This document shows, in pieces, positions 6,957 to 15,297 of a stretch of DNA of 20,903 nucleotides. The position numbers and the translations under genes were made by a program. Source of the DNA: an uncultured Eubacteriales bacterium (GTDB lineage Bacteria; Bacillota; Clostridia; Lachnospirales; Bianqueaceae). A model generated the notes under the pieces. The model was not told the origin of the DNA, did no database searches, and saw only the letters and a list, made by a program, of their open reading frames with translations. The stretch lies in NCBI GenBank assembly GCA_902493345.1, contig CABUPM010000036.1:1-20903 (forward strand), written 5' to 3'. Each line of letters opens with the position of its first letter. Position 1 is the first letter of the stretch.

Positions 6957-8727
6957 AATAGAGCTCCGGACTTAACGTCTTTTGCAGACGGTATACAAAA
7001 AATCCCGGATCCATCTTGCTGATCAGGCTGTTCATCAGCCCGCTGCCCGCGCCGGCGACCACATCCAGCGCATCCAGGATCATTTCCGGTCCCGGCACCT
7101 CGCTCCAGCGCGTCTGGATGCCATCCGGCTGAAGGTAGATCTTGATATGCCGTTCATTAGAGCATTCCAGGAAACAGATCCGCAGTTTCAGCACCAGAAT
7201 ATGATCCTCATTCTGCGTAAATTCTCCCTGCACACTGATCCAATATACTTCTCCGCGTATGCGGAGTTTTTGTTTGCATCCATGTTCCAGCCCTACACGC
7301 AGTCTGTACTCTTCCGCACCGGTATTCATAACCACGTAAAACGCGCCGCTTACGGATTCAAAGGACATTCTGCGGACTCCCGGCGCGTAGTTGTTCTGCA
7401 TCGCCTGCATAAACACCGGCAACAATGTCGGTTTATTGTCCTTTTCTCCGGCTTCATACGCTTTGCCGCATAAGAGCCGCAGTCCGGCTGACAGATTCCG
7501 GCCGCCGCTGTGCCGCAGCGCCTTGCCGCGCTGACGTTCCTGTCTCCTGCACATCAATGCCCGTTGGAAGTTCTCACGACCCGCCGGGCATACGCAGGCC
7601 TGCCGGAGCTTCCGATTCGCCTCGACATCCTCCGGCAGCGCCTCTGCCGTCGGTTCATAGCCTACGCCAAAAAACTTTTCCATCGTAAGCGCCAAGCCAT
7701 TCCGTGCTTCCAACTCCCGGCTGCCTGCTGTATTTACAACGACCATGTCCTTGGCCGGAAAGACCAGCACATTCTGCCCCAGCATACCGTTAAACTGGAA
7801 GGATCCCGGTTCCTCGCCCATCCAGATCTGATATCCGTATCCATAGGGCGTGGAATCCACCGGCGTATCCACCTGCTTAGACGACGCCGCGGCCACCCAC
7901 TCCTCGGACAGGAGCTGCTGTCCGTTATAGCGTCCTTTCTGGAGCATCAACAGTCCCAGTTTGGCCATATCCTCCGGCGTCATATAGAGGCCCCATCCGC
8001 CCTTTTCGATTCCATCCGGGCAGCATTCCCAATAAAAACGGCGGATTCCCATGGGCTCCAACAGCTTTTCGCTCAGATAATCGCTCATGCTGCGCCCGGT
8101 AATCCTGCACACGATCGCCGACAACATATAGGTATTCATGCTGTTATATTGAAAGCTTTCCCCAAGCACTCCCCGTACCGCGGATTCCAGATAGCCTCGC
8201 ACCCAATGCTCTTCTGTCACCGACGCCGCCTCATTATAGACAACCCCGCTGGTCATCGTAAGAAGGTGCCGGACGGTTATCGCCGACTGACGCAGCAAAG
8301 TAATCGGGCTTGCCTGATCGGCAAAGATCTTAACCAGTTTATCGTCCAATGAAAGAAGTCCCTCGTCAATCAAAAGTCCGATCGCCATCCCTGTCAGACT
8401 CTTGCAGAGGGAATGCGTCACATGCCACAGCTCGCTGCTGTACGGCGCATAATCCTTCTCCGCAATAACGTATCCATGCCGGAGCACCAGCACAGAATGC
8501 GGATGCATCCGCGGATCCTGTTCCAGCTCTTCCAGAAATTGCTGTATATAGGCACTGCGAACGCCCTGCGATTCCGGCGTCGCCCGCTCCAGGCGGCTGC
8601 TTTGCGGCATCTCCTGCGCAAGCAGCAATTTCCCCGGTGTAAAAGGAATCCTCGCGGCCTCCTCATTCTTCTGTGTCAGCAAATAATACAACAGCTCTGC
8701 TGTCCGCTTCTGCACTCGTAGATCCAT
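6940..8727 (-). CDS. Serine hydrolase of the beta-lactamase (class C / penicillin-binding) fold
   Basis: A 595-aa protein without a signal peptide. Residues about 45-365 form the hydrolase domain: the nucleophile motif is SLCK (Ser106 to Lys109 in THSLCKS), and the tyrosine motif is FQYNSMN (Tyr194). Downstream, GMLGQNVLVFP probably stands for the third motif. The C-terminal 200 residues resemble the second domain seen in long Clostridia members (LLPVFMQAMQNNYAPG). Such enzymes are esterases or peptidases more often than true beta-lactamases. Residues about 388-432 are rich in Cys and Arg and look unlike the rest. The start at 8727 follows AAGGAGAGG. It is 21 bp downstream of the CmpB paralogue, with which it forms an operon. 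Confidence 0.85.
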   Translation of the reverse strand: MDLRVQKRTAELLYYLLTQKNEEAARIPFTPGKLLLAQEMPQSSRLERATPESQGVRSAYIQQFLEELEQDPRMHPHSVLVLRHGYVIAEKDYAPYSSELWHVTHSLCKSLTGMAIGLLIDEGLLSLDDKLVKIFADQASPITLLRQSAITVRHLLTMTSGVVYNEAASVTEEHWVRGYLESAVRGVLGESFQYNSMNTYMLSAIVCRITGRSMSDYLSEKLLEPMGIRRFYWECCPDGIEKGGWGLYMTPEDMAKLGLLMLQKGRYNGQQLLSEEWVAAASSKQVDTPVDSTPYGYGYQIWMGEEPGSFQFNGMLGQNVLVFPAKDMVVVNTAGSRELEARNGLALTMEKFFGVGYEPTAEALPEDVEANRKLRQACVCPAGRENFQRALMCRRQERQRGKALRHSGGRNLSAGLRLLCGKAYEAGEKDNKPTLLPVFMQAMQNNYAPGVRRMSFESVSGAFYVVMNTGAEEYRLRVGLEHGCKQKLRIRGEVYWISVQGEFTQNEDHILVLKLRICFLECSNERHIKIYLQPDGIQTRWSEVPGPEMILDALDVVAGAGSGLMNSLISKMDPGFFVYRLQKTLSPELYFNAVE

Positions 8728-8748
8728 AGAATTCCTCTCCTTCCATCC

Positions 8749-9522
8749 TTATAGTCTGTTCCTCAGCTTTTGAATTGATTCCTGAAAACTCTTGGAAGTC
8801 ATCTGCGGGAAAGCCTTCAGATGCCGTTTCAGTCCAGGCAGCTTCTCCTGCAGCATGCGCTCCAGCTCCTGCTTACGCTTTTCAAGCTCTGCCTGTTCTC
8901 TGGCGTGCTCTCCCAGCTTCTCTGCCTCCAACGTCACATCCGAGATCTTTTGTCCCACCTTGTCCGAAAGCTCGTGAATCTGTCGGGCCAGATCCTCCAG
9001 CTGTGACAGCTTCTTCAGGTTGCTCTGAATATTCGCCACCGTTACATACAGGTCGACCAGCAGCAGCACCATAAAGATCCCCAGCAAAACCCAGCTAAGC
9101 CACAGCGGCAGCCATGAAACCACCCACGCAATGGCCGGATGCACGCCCTTGATGATGATCACGCAGGCCACACCCCACAACAAAGAAAATGGCAAACAAA
9201 TATATCCGCCAATATTTAAAGGCATTCCTGAATAATCCCACCACCTTGTGTGGAATAATTTCTCCATGACGTAGCCTGTGACAAGCTCTATCAAAGAAGT
9301 CACAACGGCCGACACCACATACAGCACCGCCCAGTTTTCGATCTGAGAGCCGCACCATACAATGGCTGCGACTCCGACGCCATAGATCGGACAGAGCGGG
9401 CCATTCAGGAATCCCCGGTTCACAAAACGCTTCTCTCTGACCGCCGCGAAAGCGACTTCTCCGCACCATCCTAAAAACGCATAGATAAAAAAGAACCATC
9501 CGTACAGACGTATGATTTCCAT
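8749..9522 (-). CDS. CmpB-family putative ABC transporter permease, paralogue 2
   Basis: A 257-aa membrane protein with the same blocks as the gene at 4751: AFLGWCGEV, NRGFLNGPLCPIYGVG, and WWDYSGMPLNIGGYICLPFSLLWG. About five membrane segments occupy residues 1-165. The tail (about 170-235) is a strongly charged coiled coil (QAELEKRKQELERM). The tails of the two paralogues differ, which suggests different partners. The ATG at 9522 is preceded by AAGGAGGT. It is the first gene of a unit with the serine hydrolase and has its own strong promoter. Confidence 0.82.
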   Translation of the reverse strand: MEIIRLYGWFFFIYAFLGWCGEVAFAAVREKRFVNRGFLNGPLCPIYGVGVAAIVWCGSQIENWAVLYVVSAVVTSLIELVTGYVMEKLFHTRWWDYSGMPLNIGGYICLPFSLLWGVACVIIIKGVHPAIAWVVSWLPLWLSWVLLGIFMVLLLVDLYVTVANIQSNLKKLSQLEDLARQIHELSDKVGQKISDVTLEAEKLGEHAREQAELEKRKQELERMLQEKLPGLKRHLKAFPQMTSKSFQESIQKLRNRL

Positions 9523-9551
9523 CTACTGACCTCCTTCATTATTCTTCTCTA

Positions 9552-9580
9552 AGTATAAAAAAGGATTGTTCTTTTGTCAA
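9552..9580 (-). promoter_or_regulatory. Promoter of the CmpB paralogue 2 - serine hydrolase operon
   Basis: On the minus strand a perfect TTGACA (9575-9580), a 17-bp spacer and TATACT (9552-9557). It is back to back with the fprA promoter; the two -35 boxes are 16 bp apart. Confidence 0.8.
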
Positions 9581-9585
9581 TCCTT
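9561..9585. promoter_or_regulatory. Inverted repeat over the CmpB2 promoter, possible operator
   Basis: AAGGATTG (9561-9568) and CAATCCTT (9578-9585) are perfect 8-bp arms around 9 bases. The repeat covers the -35 box and most of the spacer of the minus-strand promoter, so a bound regulator would block it. It also lies within 12 bp of the fprA -35 box. Confidence 0.45.
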
Positions 9586-9596
9586 ATAAATCCTCT

Positions 9597-9624
9597 TTGC
9601 AAACTTCTTTGGCTATGGTATACT
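9597..9624 (+). promoter_or_regulatory. Promoter of the fprA-hydrogenase operon
   Basis: TTGCAA (9597-9602), a 16-bp spacer and TATACT (9619-9624) with TGG in front as an extended -10. It lies 32 bp upstream of the fprA start codon. Confidence 0.7.
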
Positions 9625-9656
9625 AACCATGAGCTTTATATAAAAGGAGGATTTCT

Positions 9657-10856
9657 ATGTATTGTACCAAAAAGATTTATGAAGATCTGTACTGGGTTGG
9701 CGGCAATGACCGTCGTCTTGCTTTATTTGAAAATATCTACCCGATCAGCCGGGGCGTTTCCTATAATTCCTATGTCCTGCTGGACGAGCAGACGGTTCTG
9801 CTGGATACGGTAGACCGGGCCATCAACGACCTGTTCTTTGAGAATCTGGAACACGTCCTTGCGGGCCGTACACTGGATTACGTCATTGTCAACCATATGG
9901 AGCCGGATCACTGCGCTTCTCTGGCCGAACTGGTACTGCGCTACCCGGAGATCAAGATCGTCTGCAACGCGAAAACACTTGGCATCATCCGTCAGTTCTA
10001 CCGTTTTGACGCTGACAGCCGCGCGCTTATCGTCAAAGAGGGTGACACCCTGTCCACCGGCAAGCATACGCTGACTTTTGTCATGGCTCCCATGGTCCAT
10101 TGGCCGGAAGTCATGGTCACCTATGATACAACGGATAAAACACTCTTCTCCGCGGATGCTTTCGGCACCTTCGGCGCTCTGAACGGCAATCTTTTCGCGG
10201 ATGAAGTCCATTTTGAAACCGAATGGCTGGATGACGCCCGCCGCTATTATACCAACATTGTCGGTAAATATGGCCCGCAGGTGCAGGCACTGCTGAAAAA
10301 GGCCGCCGGCCTGGAGATTCGGATGATCTGCCCGCTGCACGGTCCTATCTGGCGCGAGAATATCGGCTGGTTCCTGGATAAATATCAGCATTGGAGCAGC
10401 TATACTCCGGAAGATCATAGCGTCGTAATCGCAGCCGGTTCTGTTTACGGCAACACCATGAATGCCGCGGAGATTCTGGCTGGAATGCTCGCTGACCGCG
10501 GCGTCAAGAACATCAAGCTCTATGATGTTTCTAATACGCATCCTTCCGTGCTGGTTTCCGAGGCTTTCCGCTGCAGCCATCTTGTATTTGCCGCCTCCAC
10601 CTATAACAACGGGATCTTTACCCCCATGGAAACCGTTCTTCTCGATCTTGCCGCGCACAATCTCCAGAACCGGACTGTCGCGCTGATCGAAAACGGTACC
10701 TGGGCGCCCGTTTCCGGTAAACTGATGCGAGAGCTCGTTGAGAAGCTGAAAAAAACGCAGATTCTCGAGCCTTCCGTCACGCTCCGCTCATCCTTAAAGG
10801 AGGAACAGCTGAGCGCCCTTGAGGCGCTGGCCGATGCCATCGCCCAATCCCTATAA
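9657..10856 (+). CDS. fprA: FprA-type flavodiiron protein (O2/NO reductase)
   Basis: A 399-aa class A flavodiiron protein, the usual two-domain length. Residues 1-250 form the beta-lactamase-like diiron domain with ligands HMEPDH (His80, Glu82, Asp84, His85), MVHWPE (His148), SADAFG (Asp167) and PLHGP (His228). Residues 255-399 form a flavodoxin domain with the FMN phosphate loop AAGSVYGNTMNAAE. The enzyme reduces O2 to water or NO to N2O in the cytoplasm, with electrons usually from rubredoxin or F420H2-like donors. No fused rubredoxin is present. AAAAGGAGG precedes the ATG. Its stop codon overlaps the ribosome binding site of the hydrogenase gene, so the two are co-transcribed and likely co-translated. 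Confidence 0.95.
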   Translation: MYCTKKIYEDLYWVGGNDRRLALFENIYPISRGVSYNSYVLLDEQTVLLDTVDRAINDLFFENLEHVLAGRTLDYVIVNHMEPDHCASLAELVLRYPEIKIVCNAKTLGIIRQFYRFDADSRALIVKEGDTLSTGKHTLTFVMAPMVHWPEVMVTYDTTDKTLFSADAFGTFGALNGNLFADEVHFETEWLDDARRYYTNIVGKYGPQVQALLKKAAGLEIRMICPLHGPIWRENIGWFLDKYQHWSSYTPEDHSVVIAAGSVYGNTMNAAEILAGMLADRGVKNIKLYDVSNTHPSVLVSEAFRCSHLVFAASTYNNGIFTPMETVLLDLAAHNLQNRTVALIENGTWAPVSGKLMRELVEKLKKTQILEPSVTLRSSLKEEQLSALEALADAIAQSL

Positions 10857-10865
10857 GGAGGATCT

Positions 10866-12113
10866 ATGAAGTTTGTCGATCTGTATCATTCCCTTGTAAA
10901 AGCGTCTCTGGACGGAGATCTGTCTTCCGCGGCGCAGTCTTCTCTACAAAACGGAGCGGATCCCCGCCAGCTGGACTGTCTTCTGCGTCCTGGAGCCTAC
11001 CCGCCTGTCTGGAAAATCGAAGACTGCACCTGTCCGCCGGGCTCCAAGTCTCCTTGCATCGATTCCTGTATCTTCGATGCGATCACACGGGACGCAAAAG
11101 GGAATGTAACGATCGACCCTGAGCGGTGTGTCGGCTGTGAAGAATGTGTCCGCCGTTGTCAGGAACACCACCTGACAGCCAGCAAAGAGATCCTGCCGGC
11201 CCTTGCGGCCCTCCGCACGACCGATAAGCCGTATTATGCCATGATCGCCCCGGCCTTTGTCGATCAGTTTCCCGGCGGAGTAACTCCGGGCCGTCTGCGC
11301 AGCGCTTTTAAGGCGCTGGGCTTTGCCGGAATGCTTGAAGTAGCCGCTTTTGCCGATATCCTAACGTTAAAGGAAGCATTGGAATTTGACCGGAACATTC
11401 ACGCGGCGGAGGATTTTCAGCTGACCAGCTGCTGCTGTCCCATGTGGATCGCCATGATCCGCCGGATCTACCACCATCTGATGCCGCATGTTCCGGGTTC
11501 GGTCTCTCCGATGATCGCCTGTGCCAGGACGATTAAAGCATTATATCCCGATGCCGGCACCATCTTTATCGGTCCCTGCCTTGCCAAAAAGGCAGAAGCG
11601 CGGGAACCGGATCTGGCCGGAGCCGTGGATTTTGTCCTGACCTTCCAGGAAATTCAGCAAATCTTTGGTTTTACAGAAATCAATCCGGCAGATCTGCCGG
11701 AGGACGACCGAGATCACTCCTCCCGGGCGGGACGGATCTATGCCCGTGCTGGCGGCGTAAGTGAAGCCGTCTCCGACACCCTGCAGCGTCTGAATCCTGA
11801 CCGTTCTGTCTCCATAAAAGCGCAGTGTGCGGATGGTATTCCCGCTTGCAGACAAATGATCGCCGATCTGCAGGAAGGCCGGACTTCCGCCAACTTCTTT
11901 GAGGGAATGGGCTGTGTCGGCGGTTGTGTCGGCGGTCCCAAAGCTCTGATTCCCTGTGAAGAAGTGCGCGTCCATGTTGAGCATTATGGACGGGAGGCCA
12001 TCTATTCCACCCCTATCGACAACCCCTATGTGATCGAACTTCTGCATCGTCTGGGACTCGACAGCGTGGAGGACCTTCTGGAAAAAAGTGATCTATTTAC
12101 AAGGAATTTCTAA
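10866..12113 (+). CDS. Putative group B [FeFe]-hydrogenase catalytic subunit
   Basis: A 415-aa iron-only hydrogenase, probably cytoplasmic. The N-terminal part binds Fe-S clusters through CTC...C...C (Cys54, 56, 64, 68) and CVGCEECVRRC (Cys88, 91, 94, 98). H-cluster loops follow: TSCCCPMW (187-194), IGPCLAKKAEA (Cys238) and FEGMGCVGGCVGGPK (Cys350, 354). The triple cysteine in loop 1 and the IGPC form in loop 2 differ from group A enzymes (TSCCPxW, MPCxxK) and match what I recall for group B (CpIII-like). It lacks the extra N-terminal clusters of larger group A enzymes. The ATG at 10866 lies 9 bases after the fprA stop, with AAGGAGG overlapping that stop. Maturases HydE, HydF and HydG are not in the window. 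Confidence 0.88.
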   Translation: MKFVDLYHSLVKASLDGDLSSAAQSSLQNGADPRQLDCLLRPGAYPPVWKIEDCTCPPGSKSPCIDSCIFDAITRDAKGNVTIDPERCVGCEECVRRCQEHHLTASKEILPALAALRTTDKPYYAMIAPAFVDQFPGGVTPGRLRSAFKALGFAGMLEVAAFADILTLKEALEFDRNIHAAEDFQLTSCCCPMWIAMIRRIYHHLMPHVPGSVSPMIACARTIKALYPDAGTIFIGPCLAKKAEAREPDLAGAVDFVLTFQEIQQIFGFTEINPADLPEDDRDHSSRAGRIYARAGGVSEAVSDTLQRLNPDRSVSIKAQCADGIPACRQMIADLQEGRTSANFFEGMGCVGGCVGGPKALIPCEEVRVHVEHYGREAIYSTPIDNPYVIELLHRLGLDSVEDLLEKSDLFTRNF

Positions 12114-12114
12114 A

Positions 12115-12160
12115 AAAAGTGCGAGGGTTGATGATATGTGATATGTACCCTCGCACTTTT
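12115..12160. terminator. Bidirectional terminator between the hydrogenase and GH106-like genes
   Basis: AAAAGTGCGAGGGT and ACCCTCGCACTTTT form a perfect 14-bp stem around an 18-base loop. T-runs lie on both strands (CTTTTGGTTTT on plus, seven T on minus). The loop contains GATATGT twice in tandem. It lies between the two convergent stop codons. Confidence 0.9.
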
Positions 12161-12164
12161 GGTT

Positions 12165-15100
12165 TTAATAAAATCTCGGAGAACTCATGATGCCCTGCGG
12201 AACAAAGCTGTATTCATAATTCCACAGATCATTGGTCGACCTCCAGCAATCCGGTCCCTGGGAAAACGGAATGGATGACAGATGATGCAGTGCCGCCAAC
12301 GTGTTGTACCGCGTCGCATAAAGCGTCAGATCCACCTGATGTTTTCCCGGCTTCAATCCCGTCACCTTGCACACATAAGGAGAATAGATGATCTCCGGCT
12401 GTTCGATTCCGTCGACCGTCACGCCCACCAGCGCTCCGCGGTAATGAGGAACTCGCAGTGTCAGGTTATCCCCACTTTCCACTTCCAGATGGTAAGTAAC
12501 ATTTCCACTGTAGAAGGGCAGTCCCTGATGTACCCAATCTCCAAAGGCCAACCGGCGTACCGGAGCGGTGATTGTCTTGATGCTGCCCACGACATTGACG
12601 CCAAAATCTCCCAGGAGGTACATATATTCCAGCTTCGTATTCAAGCCCAGCGGGAACTCCGCCTCCAGCACATGGTTTCCTGCCTCCAGCGCCGGCAGGG
12701 ATGCTGTATGAATAATCCGGTCAATGAACCAACCTTCCGGCTGCAGATCCAGTCGCTTGCCGTCCAGCCAGGTTTTCGCGGTATCCATGCACTCCATGCC
12801 CAGCGCCGGATGCTCCACCGCGATCTCAGTCTCTATCGTAAAGCGCAGACGGATCGTATGCTCGGCCGGAACCTGCGGCGTCTGATACGGCTGACGCATC
12901 GCGCGCTTACGAATAGGCAGTCCGCACTCTGTCCGGCAGATATTCTCCGCCTTGAGAAGTTCCTCCAGAGGCCGATACGCTTCCCCATCCAAGGCATATT
13001 CTGCCATATCCATCAGATACACATTGGGTTCGCTGAGTGATACCGGCACCTTGTTGAAAATCCGGCGTCCTCCGTCGTATTCTACGATGGGCGCTTCCTT
13101 TCCTTCCTCTCTTCCGGGCGTCAGGCGCAGCAGCAGGCTGTCGTGCATGTACCATTTTCTAGAGAACACGGTTTTGCCATTCTCATACCGGGCCGGCAAC
13201 GGCTGTACGGTGCCGTTCTGCGTATCCCAGACTTCCAACTTATATTCGCCGTTCAGTGTAAAGCGCAGTACCTCTGTCTCATATTTCTGTCCTACATTGA
13301 ATTTGATTCCCTGATTGGGAATATCCACATCCGGACTCGGCTGACTGCGGATCGTGGCCAGGAAGAGCCATCGATCATCCCCCTCCTGACGAAGCTGATG
13401 AATCAGATGTTCCGCCCTGGCTCCGCTGGGAAGGTTGACCCGCAAAAATTCCATCGGCCGCAGACGCGCCAACAGATCATTGATATTATAATCCATCGCC
13501 TCCGACTGCTGATACAGTTCAGCGATTCTGGAAGAAGGCTCAGCGTCCATATAGGCAGGACAGCTTCCCATAAAGATCAGCCGTCCGCCCGCCTTACGGA
13601 AGGCTTCCAGTCTCTCCACCGTACTGCTGCGCATCGTCTCCAGACCCGGTACGATCACCACATCATAGGCCATCTCTCCGACCTTGAGCGGTGCCGCTCC
13701 TGTCTCGCACAGCTCCGGCAGTCTTGCCTCACTGATAAAGTCAAAATCCTGAAACGCCGTGCTTAATCCCTGAATCAGCTGGCTGAAATTCCGTTCATAC
13801 TGTGCCAGCACAGCCGCACTGCGGTCATTGGGCCCCATGTTCAGCCATACACTCTCAATCGGATGAATCACACCGATCCGTACGACCGGTTTCCCCTGCT
13901 TCAGTACGGTATTCACCCTTGCGAAATGATCCTCGATCCGATGATACTTTTTGTACCAGGCATTCTGATAATGAATCGACGCCGGATAATCTCTCTTGGA
14001 TTCTCCGTTAAACGTATACAGTGCATGGTGAGGAACCCGCAGGGTTATGCCCATGGCCGCCTGCCAATCTCCCTGCAGCTTATATCCCCGAAAATCAAAG
14101 TCCCATCCGGACACGCCGTAGAGCTCACTCATCATCCCCTTGGAGCCTTGCTGCCGAACAGCGGACTGGCACTGCTTGGCCGTCGTGAACTCCAGCTTAT
14201 GCCGCCCCAGGACATCAATTCCCGGCTGCTGAAACGCACGGTAGTTACGCATCATTTCTCCCGCGATCGCCGCCTGTCCTTTCAGAGTTCCTTCTCCCAT
14301 CAAGTGTCCCGTAAACATCAGGCCGTTTTTCTCACACCACTGTCCCAGCGTATCACAAAAAGCCTGCGCAAAACGCTCCGACAGCGTGTCATGGTACTGA
14401 TATCGTGTCTTGGAAGCCCGTCCATCCGGCAGATTCCAGATCAGTTCCGGCAGCGCATCCAGCAGCTCTTCCCCGTATCTGTCCCGATAAAAATCCGCAA
14501 AGCCGTTGGTCCAGGGCAGAATCACGTCTCCCTTTTCCAGTGCGTATGCCAGCTCGCTCTCGGAAGCGTACTGCGGTTCATCGGTAAACATGGCCGGAGA
14601 CACATTGCCGAAATACTCTCCGACCACTTCCTTATAGCGGTCATAGGTTACCCTGGCAAATTCCTGAATCGCTTCCGGGCTCAGGGTATCCACATAGGTC
14701 TGTTCCTCATCCGTCGTCGCGGGCTGCTTCTCAAAATACGCATACCAGACATTCTGTCCTTCTTCTCCCGCTTCCAACCGCCGATAGCTGAGCAGATCTC
14801 CGTCGTCATTCAATACTACATCATACCGCGCCAGGAGCTCTCCCGCAGGATTTCTGGCAAATCCCCGCTGCGGAACGGTGTACTCCACCGCTTCATCATA
14901 TGAATATGCCGTAAACCGCAGATACCGTCTGGTAAACTCCGGATTCCGAGTAACAATACCGCCCGCCGGTCCGGACGGATACCGGTCCTCGTCATACAGC
15001 CACGCATAGATGCCTTCCGCCTTGGCCTTTTCGCAGCAGTCCTTGACCCGCTGCATATATTCGTCGCTCAGGTACGGCGTAATCAGTCCCGCTCTGGCGT

Positions 15101-15242
15101 GCATAAAGAAACCGCCGTACCCCATCACCTTAAAGTCTTCGATCTGTTTATCCAACTCTTCCTTCTGCAGATCTCCGTCCCACGCCCAGAAAGGCGCGCT
15201 CCGGTATTCCGCAGGCGGATTTTGAAATATTTTCTGATCCAT
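12165..15242 (-). CDS. GH106-like glycoside hydrolase (alpha-L-rhamnosidase family)
   Basis: A 1025-aa protein with no signal peptide, so probably cytoplasmic. The N-terminal catalytic region carries SAPFWAWD (about 15-22), GGFFMHARAGL (43-53), WLYDEDRYPSGPAGG (81-95), MFTDEPQY (218-225) and MSELYG (371-376, Glu373). This set is typical of Glyco_hydro_106 (PF17132) and relatives; glutamates are the catalytic residues in that family. A flavodoxin-like segment around VVIVPGLETMRSSTVERL and C-terminal beta-sandwich domains (about 790-1025) follow. Known members cut terminal L-rhamnose from plant polysaccharides. Substrate identity here is inferred from family only. The ATG at 15242 follows AAGGGGG. 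It is monocistronic and divergent from the Nudix gene. Confidence 0.82.
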   Translation of the reverse strand: MDQKIFQNPPAEYRSAPFWAWDGDLQKEELDKQIEDFKVMGYGGFFMHARAGLITPYLSDEYMQRVKDCCEKAKAEGIYAWLYDEDRYPSGPAGGIVTRNPEFTRRYLRFTAYSYDEAVEYTVPQRGFARNPAGELLARYDVVLNDDGDLLSYRRLEAGEEGQNVWYAYFEKQPATTDEEQTYVDTLSPEAIQEFARVTYDRYKEVVGEYFGNVSPAMFTDEPQYASESELAYALEKGDVILPWTNGFADFYRDRYGEELLDALPELIWNLPDGRASKTRYQYHDTLSERFAQAFCDTLGQWCEKNGLMFTGHLMGEGTLKGQAAIAGEMMRNYRAFQQPGIDVLGRHKLEFTTAKQCQSAVRQQGSKGMMSELYGVSGWDFDFRGYKLQGDWQAAMGITLRVPHHALYTFNGESKRDYPASIHYQNAWYKKYHRIEDHFARVNTVLKQGKPVVRIGVIHPIESVWLNMGPNDRSAAVLAQYERNFSQLIQGLSTAFQDFDFISEARLPELCETGAAPLKVGEMAYDVVIVPGLETMRSSTVERLEAFRKAGGRLIFMGSCPAYMDAEPSSRIAELYQQSEAMDYNINDLLARLRPMEFLRVNLPSGARAEHLIHQLRQEGDDRWLFLATIRSQPSPDVDIPNQGIKFNVGQKYETEVLRFTLNGEYKLEVWDTQNGTVQPLPARYENGKTVFSRKWYMHDSLLLRLTPGREEGKEAPIVEYDGGRRIFNKVPVSLSEPNVYLMDMAEYALDGEAYRPLEELLKAENICRTECGLPIRKRAMRQPYQTPQVPAEHTIRLRFTIETEIAVEHPALGMECMDTAKTWLDGKRLDLQPEGWFIDRIIHTASLPALEAGNHVLEAEFPLGLNTKLEYMYLLGDFGVNVVGSIKTITAPVRRLAFGDWVHQGLPFYSGNVTYHLEVESGDNLTLRVPHYRGALVGVTVDGIEQPEIIYSPYVCKVTGLKPGKHQVDLTLYATRYNTLAALHHLSSIPFSQGPDCWRSTNDLWNYEYSFVPQGIMSSPRFY

Positions 15243-15268
15243 ACTGTTTCCCCCTTATTTTTTCTATC

Positions 15269-15297
15269 ATACTATCATGATTTTTGAGCCTTGTCAA
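15269..15297 (-). promoter_or_regulatory. Promoter of the GH106-like gene
   Basis: On the minus strand a perfect TTGACA (15292-15297), a 17-bp spacer and TAGTAT (15269-15274), preceded by TGA. Its -35 box occupies the same bases as the -35 box of the divergent Nudix promoter. Confidence 0.68.

Noticed and set aside
7510..8352. A 280-codon open frame on the plus strand.
   Set aside because: It is antisense to the serine hydrolase gene and rich in His, Arg and Leu without motifs.
6940..8727. Calling the SxxK hydrolase an antibiotic-resistance beta-lactamase.
   Set aside because: There is no signal peptide, the protein is far longer than class C enzymes, and the third motif is not KTG. A general esterase/peptidase-like label is safer.
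9723..10658. A 311-codon open frame on the minus strand.
   Set aside because: It is antisense to fprA and has no family features.
13863..14903. A 346-codon open frame on the plus strand.
   Set aside because: It is antisense to the GH106-like gene, whose motifs are clear. The plus frame has an unnatural His/Arg/Ile-rich composition.
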